From Amyelois transitella (taxonomy: Eukaryota > Arthropoda > Insecta > Lepidoptera > Pyralidae), in contig NC_083526.1 in assembly GCF_032362555.1 (NCBI RefSeq), positions 764,001 to 828,000 of the forward strand: a DNA stretch of 64,000 nucleotides. Reading direction: 5' to 3'. A model generated the notes under the pieces. The model did not search any database. It had not been told where the DNA came from and was given only the letters and a program-made list of their open reading frames with translations. The number at the start of each line of letters is the position of its first letter. Position 1 is the stretch's first letter. Both the position numbers and the translations under genes were made by a program. Of the stretch, positions 23,101 through 33,236 are shown piece by piece.

Positions 23101-26100
23101 CATTGATATACTTACTAACAAGCTTTTGAATCAAATCTAACGAAGCTACGCAAAGAAAGATATCTTCGTTAATTAAATCAATCTCAAAATGTTACGTATC
23201 CCACACTTCATCAAAACCAGAGCTTTCTTATTAACAAAGCCTTAATCATTAGACCTAACAATGGTCCTAAATAAAACCCCATCTTGTCCACTTTAATCGA
23301 GGCTATACGGTGGTTTTCTTAATCAATAATATAAGTAACAATCTGTCACGGCAAACGTTGTTTTGCCATATAAATAATTTTGAAGTAATATATATATTAT
23401 AAAAAAATGTTAAGGGTGGACAACCCTTGTCAGTAAAGGGTATAAAATATAGATGCTGGCTGATTCCCAGACCTCAATATGCTCACAAAATTTCATGAGA
23501 ATCGGTCAAGCTGTTTCGGAGAAGTACCGGGATCGAACATTTTATATTATAAAACACGAGAATTTTATATAACACGACAATTTTATATATAAGATATGAA
23601 ACACAAACTATTATGGTATAGTATGTGTTTTATTTGTATATGTATATTTAAAAGACTAGTTTCTGATGCATCATACAGGTACTTACACGCCGCTTAGGCT
23701 AGCAACACAACTACGCCCGAAAAACGCCCAGTGTGGGGGGTCCTATGTGCGATGAAAGTAATTTAATATATAATTCAAACCTGATCGGAGATGACGTTTT
23801 TCCCTTGCAGCATTTTGTCCACAATATTATGGGGTATCTTCATTTGGTCTTGTATCGTTGCTAAACTGGACGTGAGACGGTTCACTGTCGATATTAAATA
23901 CATAATGTTCTGCATAGAACGCCAAACTTGCCATAATTTTGCGAATAGAGGCTGAAACAGTTATTTTTAATTTTATAGCCATCACTTTATAATAGACAGG
24001 AAACGAGAAGAGCGCTTAAAGATTTAATCAGTCTGCCAGGTATCTAGATTTCCTGTATCACTTTCCTGCAAAAATCGTTTTCTGTCAAGCAGTCGAAATA
24101 TTAAATTAAACCGTTATGTATGAATAATTTCTTTTTAATTCTTAGACATTATGCGTGATCTGAGATTTAGCTTTTCAGTATCGTCGATTCCCGTGTAAAA
24201 ACAAATGGTAACGGAAAATATAATAATATAGTGATAAAGGAAAAGGTCTATGTATGTCTGTATGTATTTATGGGCCTTTGATGTCTAAAAATAAATAAAT
24301 AAAATAAAATGTCGACAATTTTTAAAATTTTGCCGTTCGAATTTCATTCAATACAAAGATGCCATCTCTTCACTTTATGCCAGGGTTTTTTTTATATCAG
24401 AAGTGACTCTTAAGTAATGAATCTGGGTGATTATTTTATATAAATGTCACAACACAACTTACAAAGACCGTAGCAACGGGCACAGCGCTCTTATATTTGA
24501 CAGCTTTATGTATTTCATCTAGAACCAGTCTTACTCTCTCCACGTGCTGTTTAGCGCTGCTAACCAACGTCTGAACATCGGAGAGCAAGCGGCGGGTAAA
24601 AACTTCATATTGGCGATAGAAGGAGAGAAGTTCTATTATCTCTTTTACGTCTTCACTGTGAAAGAATGACAAAATATCGAGTAATCTAAATATGTCATTT
24701 TCGCATAATGTCAAAATTCTTAATTTTATGAAATTACTTATCGTTTTAGCGATGTATCTCTTTCTCATTTTCGTAGTTCGTCACTTTCGCTACTGGCCAT
24801 TTAAGTACTACATATTCCAAATGTTGTGACCATTTGCGAAAATGAACATTAAAAAATATAAATAATTTATTAAATTTTGCGATTATGTTTAAATATGTCG
24901 AATTCCGAAAGTGTCTTAATACATCACGATTTAAAAAGAAATGAAGGCACTCACATAGTCAAATCTGGAGTGGATTTTAGGTCAATAACCACATTCCCAG
25001 TCTCGTCTTCGATGTGTACGGTATCTTCCAGCGCTGTGGTCAGACTGTTTACCCTTTGCATCACAGTTATGAGGGAGTTGGATAGAGAAGCGACACACGC
25101 TTTGCCAGCGTCCACTAAGTTGAATGGTACTGTAATTTGAACCAATACATGTAAGTAGGCACCTTACAAAATCCTTGATTACAAATCATATCTAACCCAG
25201 CGGTTCGGTCTGTGTTGATATGAAAATCAAACAGTCAATATACTCTTATACATATATATTCAGATCTTCCCTGAGGTGAACCAAAAAAGGAAAGACTTTT
25301 GTTAATGTTGATGAAAAGAATTTTAATTTAGAATGTGAATTGACGATAACTTACAATCAGGTATGCCATCGCCGCCCTTCTTGCAATCCCTATTATACAG
25401 CCTCACACCAGACACGATCTCCAGCAACTCTTTAATCTGAGCGTGCTTCTCCAGTTTCGGGAGCCCCACGAACACGTCCAGATCGTCCAGGGTGAACACG
25501 CTTTCTAAAGCCGCCATGCCTTCTTTGAGAGTCTGTAAGTTGATTTATTTTCTAGTTTTCCCGTGTGAGGACTAAGGATAATAATGAAATGTTAGTAGGG
25601 ATCAGATTATACTGAATGACAAAAACACAAGAGTGCAACGCTTAAAAATCTACTTCTTAGTAGCAAAACGTCAAAATTCAAATCCGTGATATATTTTTTA
25701 ATAATTATTGCGAATGTCTACGTAAATCTATTCAATAGTTAATTGTTTTTACGTGTATACGAGCATATGCCCGTGAACGCTTTAGCATTTTTATTAGTAA
25801 TCACATAAACTAATCATTGTGCGTCTACGAACATGAATATTCCCCGGGTTTCCAAGTCCGCTGTTCAGTATAATATAGATAGATAACTTTCTAAACAGCT
25901 TCTTAAACTCGTTCTCGTCCTGAAAACTCGGTTCCTCATCCAAGATTTCCGTCATCAGTGGTCGGAGGCACTTCTCAATGGACTCCAAATGGTGGTCAAT
26001 AAGGTTCTGAAGTTTGTCATAGTTTTTTTGCATTATGAACTGCATTTTGAGCGTGTTCATTGATGTTTCTCCGCCTGAAATTTTATGTTATTTTGCCATT

Positions 26101-26655
26101 AAGACGCCTTGAACAAAAAATTATATCACTACAAAGACCTTTATCTTTATGAAGGATTCAGATTGTCTCGAAAATATTTAGTCAATTTAAAGTAGGTATG
26201 TAATTGAGATTCAGATACCTAGTGACAATTTATTAGCCATCACTTACAAGTTCCAAGTTTACAAGCCTTTCCCTTAATTGACTTTCACAATAGTGCGGCA
26301 AGAGAAGCAGCTGGCGCACATTAAATTTTTTAAATGTGCTGTTTACCCCAAGTCGCCTTTCACGTCACGAAATCCACGGCAAATAGAGTGATTCGATTGC
26401 AAAATGCCAGGAATCACACGGACACTATAATTCCAGTTTTTACTTACGAATCAGCATAGAAACGCATTCCTCCACGAAATACTGCAAATTATTCCTGTTT
26501 ATTGTCTTCGAAAACAGTTTCCCATATTTTGGGTTCAATAATAATAATTCTATAAGATATATCACAAATTCCGGATCCACAGTCACATTTTGAGCTTGGC
26601 AATTCCTTGTTATTTCGTTCGCTATGTTTTTTATTACGTTTTCTGTGCATGCCAT
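20186..26655 (-). CDS. CFAP206: CFAP206, cilia- and flagella-associated protein, 12 exons
   Basis: Exons read 26655-26448, 26074-25833, 25532-25355, 25129-24955, 24655-24463, 23951-23781, 23084-22968, 22740-22598, 22306-22182, 21668-21559, 21045-20817 and 20301-20186. Every junction is in phase and the CDS is 2007 nt (668 aa). CFAP206 is an axonemal protein at the base of radial spoke 2; in insects the likely site is the sperm flagellum. Matches to the vertebrate family include ILNSGLGNPGNIHTLKEG, GVRLYNRDCKKGGDGIPD, FYRQYEVFTRRLLSDV, LGFC then VGALNPGNMKVGYIK, KYHS-like CKTHSTQTKYSHLR, and NNVFLWGLRGQLGYG. Length is slightly above human (about 620). AATAAA (minus) is at 20161-20166, 20 bp past the stop. 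Exon 2 uses donor CAT|GTTCGT, which is weaker than the rest. Confidence 0.93.
21292..21540 (-). repeat. Family C LINE fragment in a CFAP206 intron, with internal inversion
   Basis: In reverse orientation it carries the 3' end (TTCCCGAAGGGGTAGGCAGAG), then a short inverted repeat at 21374-21400, then upstream C sequence (ACCTTTTGCAAAACGTC, GATCAAGATGCGTTCG). It is diverged. Confidence 0.7.
21846..22080 (+). repeat. Family A repeat, diverged
   Basis: Opens GTCGTGTGGTTTCCGCTCCC and keeps GTAAAAGGAGACTAAGGGA, ending CCCCGCAAGGGTAATAGACG. It is intronic in CFAP206, antisense to it. Confidence 0.75.
23385..23600 (+). repeat. LINE-like 3' end repeat
   Basis: Contains AAGGGTGGACAACCCTTGTC, AATTTCATGAGAATCGGTCA and GCTGTTTCGGAGAAGTACCG, a signature I recognise from dispersed LINE 3' ends in Lepidoptera. 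It ends in an AT-rich repeat with ACACGA units. It lies in a CFAP206 intron. Confidence 0.5.
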
Positions 26656-27109
26656 TGTAAAATGCAGATAAAAATTGTTATGTACTTACAAAATTGTGTG
26701 CAAAAACTTGATTGATTAGCCAATGTTACCATGGTAACTGTAATAGATTTATAGACAAAATTAGGTCAGATAGTTTCTACCAAATAGTTTCACTAGCTTC
26801 GCCCGCGCGAATTTAGCGCCACCTATTGAACTAGTTTTTACCGGGATGAAAATTCCGCGTCGCGGGGTAATATACATATATTCCATCTCACAAATAAAGG
26901 AAGTAATAAAATACAATTGCTTTCTTTATTAAAATGAATTAGTAAGCCAACAAATAACATGAATTCATATTGAATCTGGACGTCCTATCTGGGCATTCTT
27001 GCATCAGTTTACAAATCAAAAGGTTTCGGCACACTGACTATTGATTGAACAACACCAGACTTATATTGCATTCAAGTGAGAAGGGCTAAATATTTTGTTT
27101 GTGTCTACG

Positions 27110-27285
27110 TATAAACTCTGGATTCTTCTTTTAGACGATGGGCTAGCAATCTGTCACTTTGAATGTCAATTCTACTATCATGAAGCCAAACAGCTGAACG
27201 TGGCTTATCAGTCTTTTCAAGATTGTTGGCTCTGTCTACCCCGCGAGGGTTAAAGACGTGACTATATGACGACGTATGTTTCTAC
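27110..27285 (+). repeat. Family A repeat, 5' truncated
   Basis: Starts within GGATTCTTCTTTTAGACGATG and keeps the tail CTACCCCGCGAGGGTTAAAG. Confidence 0.7.
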
Positions 27286-27783
27286 GTTCACTGTGTTCTA
27301 AACTAACTATAAAAAAAAATAGGCGTTGGTTTGTATAATATTTTATTTTATCATGTCAGACACATTGCAAGGACTCTAGCTCGCTAAATATACATGTCAT
27401 ATTCACTTACGACCAATTTAACTCAATACACTTCAATATCTTAACAAATATCTCACTATCATCTTTATAACCAAGCCCAATATTTTATTAAAAAAATATA
27501 TTTTGCGAATAAAGGTTTGATCTTGTCGTTTTGCGAATCTAAAAATAGCATGGGTCAACTAAATCCCATTTTATGACCTGTCAACATGATTTTTTTTTCA
27601 TCAACATAGAATTAGCACGTTGTGTTGAGAAAAGATAACGTCAAAGACGATTCCATATTGAATTATTTTGACGACCAAATGCTCAAAGATGGCTCACCTG
27701 TTCATACAATCCTGCCTAAAGTACTGACTAGCAATAGGAACTTAACTTGCTTCTTTTTGATTGAAACAAATTTATTTTCAGAA

Positions 27784-27844
27784 TAAGATTCAAAATATCC
27801 CTAATCAGTGGTAAGGCCACTGATTAGGGATATTTTGAATCTTA
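27784..27844. repeat. Perfect 28-bp inverted repeat with 5-nt loop
   Basis: Arms 27784-27811 and 27817-27844 are exact reverse complements; the spacer is TAAGG. The arm begins TAAGATTCAAAATATCCC. It is not part of a recognised repeat family. Confidence 0.9.
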
Positions 27845-28282
27845 ACCAAATAATAACCCCCCAAGATATTAAAGTGTATTGAGTTTTAACATCAGCTTCA
27901 TACAATCATACATTTTGTACACAATAACCTGTACTATTCTTAACAATTACCCTATACTTAATAAATAATTTCCAATTATGTTTTTCTGGAAAAACATAAA
28001 CAGAACAATTCAATTTCCAATTCGGCCAATCCAGTAAATTTCAGACATTTTGCGAAAGTGTGGCCAATTCATATTCTCTTTTGTCATTATGCGTAATAGG
28101 CTAGTTGACTTTTTTTTTAAATGGGTCTCAAATAGTTAATATTTGTTCTAATAAACCAAAGAAATTATTACTATATATTTCTTTGCCACCTATGAAACCT
28201 CAAAATTGTAATTTAAAATTTGCTTTTCTTAAACGAACGAAAACGGTGTCCGCCATATTAGTCTATGTCCTGACGTCATACT

Positions 28283-28317
28283 AATTGAGTCTACTAGAAT
28301 CAAAAACCGCAATGTCC
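28283..28317 (+). repeat. Left terminal inverted repeat of the DNA transposon
   Basis: Reads AATTGAGTCTACTAG, an A-rich stretch, then CCGCAATGTCC. It differs from the right end at one position (C versus A before GCAATGTCC). Confidence 0.92.
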
Positions 28318-28388
28318 ATAAAAACCAAAAATGTTTGCAACAATATCAGCATTGTCCGCTCGCGTATGTATCCGAACTAGCATTGTCC
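28309..28388 (+). promoter_or_regulatory. Left subterminal GCAWTGTCC motifs
   Basis: Three copies at 28309-28317, 28349-28357 and 28380-28388 (GCAATGTCC, GCATTGTCC, GCATTGTCC). Matching copies occur near the right end. Such arrays commonly bind transposase; that role is inferred here. Confidence 0.65.
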
Positions 28389-28531
28389 ATTACAGCCAAT
28401 CACGATCGACCGCGGTCCGTAAAACAGTATGGCGGATTTTGGTGTCTATCGTAAGCAGTGCGCTCGGCTAATTTAATTTTTTAAGTTCAAAGACTGATTT
28501 GAGAGTTATAAAATATCGTTGAATATAAACT

Positions 28532-30993
28532 ATGGAATGTTATCCACAAGTGGTTGACAATAAAAATGCAAGGAAACGAAGAGTTGATAGTGCAAATTGG
28601 AAGAAAAACAAGGAAAAAATTTACCGGTAAGTATAGTTGAACTACGTAGCTTTGATACTTGAATTTACATGTATTTAAAAAAAATATGTCGATGATGAAG
28701 TACGTATATAAATGTGTTTGCCAACCCATCTTCAAAGCGTGTACCCCCAAATGCAGTACTTTTAACTTACTTACGTACTTTACGTTACTTACACACTTTG
28801 ACTCTTATCAACATTTCTACACACTTTTTATTTTAAATTGGGTACCTTCTTGGCTATTTTTTTATTAGTCCGTCTTTAGATCATCAAAAAATATGAGACA
28901 AGTATTTTTTCTTTTGTCATTTAGACAATAATATATAAAGATATAGCCTGATAAAGTTTCATAAAACGACCGAAAAAAAAATATGCTCAAAGTTTAATAG
29001 GTCAATTTTTGCTTTTTTTTTCCTAGCCTGTTGATGTTGGTTCCCACTGTTGGGCAACGGCCTCCCCTATTCTTTCACTCGTCTCTATCTATCTCTCTCA
29101 ATTTTTGTTTAAATGACAAAAAAATACGTATGCCAAATTTTTTGGATATTATTCGTCGGTTATAATAGTTTGGTGATATTTTATGATATCAAACCTGTTA
29201 AATGTGTTTTAATAAAAAGAGACTAAATATCTACAGTCCTCAAACTTTGTTGTTCCAGGTACACTGCAAAGGACTTACCTGTTAAACCGTCATGTTTACA
29301 TAAAGACAAAAAGCTGCAATGCTCTGATATTAGTATGAATGATCTGCAGTCTTTTCATGGATCGTTTTATGCTGTAACGGATAAAGTTAAACAAGATTTG
29401 TTCATACTCAAACATGTAGTAGCTGTACAAACAAAACGCCGTCGTCCTAGGTCTAATTCTATGCATTATAAACCTAGAGAAATGCAAAGGATGTACAGGA
29501 TTTATTGTAGATCTCAAAAAAAGATGGTGTTCGTTTGCCAAAAAGCTTTTTTGCAAACATTGCATATAAAAAGATATCGGATAGAAAATGTGATAAAGAA
29601 TTATTACTTAAAAGGAGAAGTCCCGAAAGAAAAACGTGGTGGTGACCATAAGTCACATAAGTACATCGAAAAAAAACGAAGTGTTATTTCATTTATAAAA
29701 TCATTTAAATGTTCTGAGGCGCATTATTGTAGAGGCAATACTAAGCGTATGTATTTGCCGTCAGAATTATCGATAAATAAAATGGCTAAAATGTACAATG
29801 CTCAATCAGCTGATAATCTGAAAGTTAAAGCCTTATATTTCCGTAACATATTTAATACTTGTTTTAATTTGGGATTTGGCACACCACGTGTTGATGCATG
29901 TTCTACATGCTTGCAACTGTCCGAGAAAATTAAAGTGGCGAATGAGACTGATAAAAATCAGTTAATGGTGCAAAAAACTGTGCACAAGAGACGTGCCAAA
30001 GCATTTTTTAATATGTTAAAGGCAGAAGATCCTTCAATTAAAATAATATCTTTCGATTGCCAGAAAAATATGGTTTTACCAAAAATTCCCGACCAAAGTA
30101 CATACTATTCGAGACAGCTATATTTTTTTAATTTCACAATTGTAGAAGGCAATTCGAAATCACCATTAACAAGTAAAAATGTTTTTAGTTACTGCTGGAC
30201 CGAAGATGAATTTGCAAAAGATGCAAATTTAATTTCATCTGCTGTTTATCATCAATTATCTAACACTGTTTTTACACCAGAATGTAAAACCCTTCGGATT
30301 ATGGCCGACGGTTGCGGCGGACAAAATAAGAACTCAATTTTAATAGCAATGCTTTCAAAATGGTTAATTCATAATGCACCAATGCATATAAAGATTGTAG
30401 AAATTGTGTTCCCTGTAGTGGGACACTCGTTTCTTCCTGCTGACCGAGTCTTTGCTCGTATTGAAAAACAACTGCGAAAAATGGAAAATATATTAAATCC
30501 GAATGAATATATAGACGTCATAAGTCAACATGCAACGGTTATCAATGTAGGAAGAACATGTCAAATCTTTGACTGGAAAAGCACGGTAAAAGATATATTT
30601 AAAAATATTGGAACCTGGCATGTGCCTTTTTCTAAATGTAAAAGATTTTATTTAAAGAGGGCCAGCAGATCTAGTGATATGGTTGGTCTTCGAGGAGAAC
30701 TACACTACAGACAAGACTTAGGCCAATATAAAAGTGTTTGCAAAAAAAATAAAACATCTGCAATGATTGCACCACGTATGATTACAAAGGGAGTTGATGT
30801 AAAACCCTTAAAACTTAGGGATGTCAGCAAATTACTTAAGACTCATTATGGTGACGATTGGCGAAGCTTCCCTAATTTGGTATATTTTGCTAATGTGGTA
30901 CCACAAGAAATTTTGGTAAATGAAGGTGACGATGATAACCCTGAAGAGTCAATGTGCGAACTTCAAGAAGAGCTGCCGTCATTAATTATTTAG
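28532..30993 (+). CDS. Putative transposase, DUF7869-like RNase H-fold protein, 2 exons
   Basis: Exons 28532-28626 and 29259-30993 join in phase 2 to 609 residues. The N-terminus is basic (ARKRRVDSANWKKNKEK), with a possible zinc-binding CLHKDKKLQC. Then come VFVCQKAFLQTL, EAHYCRGNTKRMYLPSEL and VDACSTCLQL. The C-terminal half has acidic residues in hydrophobic strands that could form a DDE-type site: D298 (IISFDCQKN), D382 (RIMADGCGGQNKN), and D427 or E434 (LPADRVFARIEKQ). The layout matches uncharacterised insect proteins carrying a DUF7869-type domain. The tail is acidic. The location between matching terminal repeats argues for transposase rather than a host gene. The intron contains an unrelated repeat piece near 29015-29095. 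Confidence 0.82.
29015..29095 (+). repeat. Dispersed repeat piece in the transposase intron
   Basis: Contains GGTTCCCACTGTTGGGCAAC and GGCCTCCCCTATTCTTTCAC, a signature I know from dispersed lepidopteran repeats. Family not assigned. Confidence 0.45.
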
Positions 30994-31059
30994 TTTTAGT
31001 ACTTATGCTCAAAATAAACATTAACCTAAGCGTAGTATTGTTTGTTTGTTTTTCGTGTG

Positions 31060-31480
31060 TGTAAGTGGCCAACATGGTTTGGGTGGTTTTTTCAAGCCGC
31101 CTAAAGGCATCTGACATGGCTTAACGACTGCCATCTATGATGACAGCCGGGACCAACGCGTAGTATTCAGATGCATAGGACGAATATTGTACAAAATCCC
31201 ATTCAAACTTCAACCCCCCCTACAACCCCACCCACTTATTTTTTGGAATTTAAAGTAGCCTATGTCCATCTCTGTGGTACAATACAACCTATTATAAAAT
31301 TCATCGAAATCGGTTCAGCCGTTCAGCTGTGAAAAAGGAACAAACATACATACATACACACTTTCACAATTATAATATTAGTAATCGAAATCGGTTCAGC
31401 CGTTTAGCCGTGAAAAAGGAACATACATACATACATATACACTTTGGCATTAATATTAGTAAGGATACAGTGATAAAGTT
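31060..31480 (+). repeat. Composite LINE-like repeat downstream of the transposase
   Basis: First piece GCCGCCTAAAGGCATCTGAC. Second piece has two near-copies of ATCGGTTCAGCCGTT at about 31309 and 31390, each followed by GTGAAAAAGGAACA and CATACATACATA. It looks like a LINE 3' end with a partial tandem copy, inside the DNA transposon. Confidence 0.5.
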
Positions 31481-31582
31481 GGTAAATTGGACATAATAGT
31501 TTTGTAGCTTTATGTATGCAAACTACTCAAGGATCAAAACTTTTTAGCAGATTACATTGAGAATAGGTATGTTTCAAAATTA

Positions 31583-31652
31583 GCAATGTCCAACAAGCGT
31601 ATGAAACAGAGACAGCAAAATCCACTTGTATGTCTCAAAACCCGCAATGTCC
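31583..31652 (+). promoter_or_regulatory. Right subterminal GCAATGTCC motifs
   Basis: Copies at 31583-31591 and 31644-31652, plus the inverted copy in the right terminal repeat at 31819-31827. Confidence 0.6.
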
Positions 31653-31818
31653 CAACTGTTTTAATTAATTTAACTGTAGTAACATTACAAAGTCCATAAT
31701 TTTAGATATAATGTAACATCCAGGAGATATCTGCAGCCATTCACAAAAATTACAGTTACCTATAACAAGCGAATAATTTATAATCAAATTATTATTATTT
31801 GTGAAAATACTCTAAAAG

Positions 31819-31853
31819 GGACATTGCTGTTTTTGATTCTAGTAGACTCAATT
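31819..31853 (-). repeat. Right terminal inverted repeat of the DNA transposon
   Basis: Inverse of the left end. On the plus strand it reads GGACATTGCTG, TTTTTGATTC, TAGTAGACTCAATT. Confidence 0.92.
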
Positions 31854-33236
31854 GTAAACAAACATTTGTCGTGCATAACCTCCCAAGTTTAAATTTAAAA
31901 CATGACTTCTACTAGTGTACATGAAAAATATAGTAATTATCGTTGTAGTATCGACAAAGAATGCAAAAACAAATCGATAAAGACCCCAGAATAGTTGTGG
32001 ATTCGAGTAGGTACCTAGTGAAACACATAATAATATACGTAACGCATGGTTAAGACTAGCTCAAAGGGATCATGAATCTTTATCGACTGTAACTCTAAAT
32101 GTATTTTTGCGAAGATCACTTTGATGTAACTACCTACTTAGTTAACAACTTTACTGTATCTGAAAGTTGTTTTTTTTTTTTGTAATTCATTTTTTAGGTT
32201 AAGTATGTATCAAGACAGTGAACAAAGTAGGTACTAAAGTTATTTACCATTCAGTTAGAAACTGATGATTATTATTATTGTTTTTCAATAAAACCAAGAA
32301 CTTAATTAGGAGTATTTCTCGAAGAATTAAGAATTTTAGAAACACCACATATGGATGACGTTCATTTGTTTACAAGTTGAATGACGTCACATCATGGCCG
32401 ACAGCGTTTTCGGCGTTTCGAATTAAAAACAAAAAACACAATTTTTAAATTGGATTTTAAAATTAATCCTGCGTTGTTGTGTGTGTCTTTTATGTTAGTA
32501 CGCCAAAAAATGTAGTAAATACTCATTTATTCTATGGAATAAGATATAAGTCAAAAATTCGTCAACTAGCTTATTTACGCAGATTAAAAAATAAAAATAA
32601 AAATATTGGTATTATTGATATTAATACTTAATCATGTAAAATTGCATACGTTTTGAACGCGATGGAAGATTTTAAGGACGTTCTAATGCCATCTCGTGAT
32701 TGGCTTATATAATTACAATCCATAAAAAGATATCACAGCAAATTAAGAAGAAAATTAATATAAATATAGTGAAGTAAATGTGTGTCTTGTCTTTACATAA
32801 GGTAAAAAGTTTCATCACTAAAAAAAACTTTACATCAAGACAATTAAACTTCATGAGCATCTTAATTGGTCTAGTCTAGGTTTAGGTAGGTTCGTAGAAA
32901 CAAAAATAAATGCCAATTTCCTTTAAGTTCCAAAGATTCACATTTTCAAAAACATTGATAAATGTGATGGTTTTTTAAGATAACACAAAATAAAATTTTG
33001 CTGTATACTAAACAGCATTAAACGAGTAAGTCTGTCTACCCCGTAAAGGATAAAGACTATATGTATGTATGAATCATACGGACTACCCCTAAACCATACC
33101 ATACCATTAAACATCTCCCTCTTATTAGAAAATACATTATAAATTCACAAGAAATAAAAAGCGATGAACCAATAAGGATAAAATACGACATATAACTGGT
33201 TCTCTTTTTATGGATTCCACTAATCTAGGTGCTCAT
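31854..33236. other. Intergenic, no gene seen
   Basis: AT-rich. The only recognised piece is a family A tail near 33000-33072 (CTGTCTACCCCGTAAAGG, TATGTATGTATG). Confidence 0.5.

Larger units (their letters stand above)
26656..28282. other. Intergenic between CFAP206 and the DNA transposon
   Basis: No gene is supported. It holds a LINE-like start at about 26790-26880 (CTTCGCCCGCGCGAATTTAG), a truncated family A copy (27110-27285) and a perfect hairpin (27784-27844). Confidence 0.5.
28283..31853 (+). mobile_element. DNA transposon with 35-bp terminal inverted repeats and a spliced DUF7869-like gene
   Basis: The termini 28283-28317 and 31819-31853 are inverted copies, 34 of 35 positions identical, starting AATTGAGTCTACTAG and ending GCAATGTCC. 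If the AATT is the duplicated target rather than element sequence, the element is 28287-31849. The palindrome AATT leaves this open. The interior carries one spliced gene with an undamaged frame and six copies of GCAWTGTCC near the ends. The near-identical termini and open frame suggest recent activity. The interior also holds two unrelated repeat pieces (29015-29095 and 31060-31480). The superfamily is not one I can name with confidence. Confidence 0.88.
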
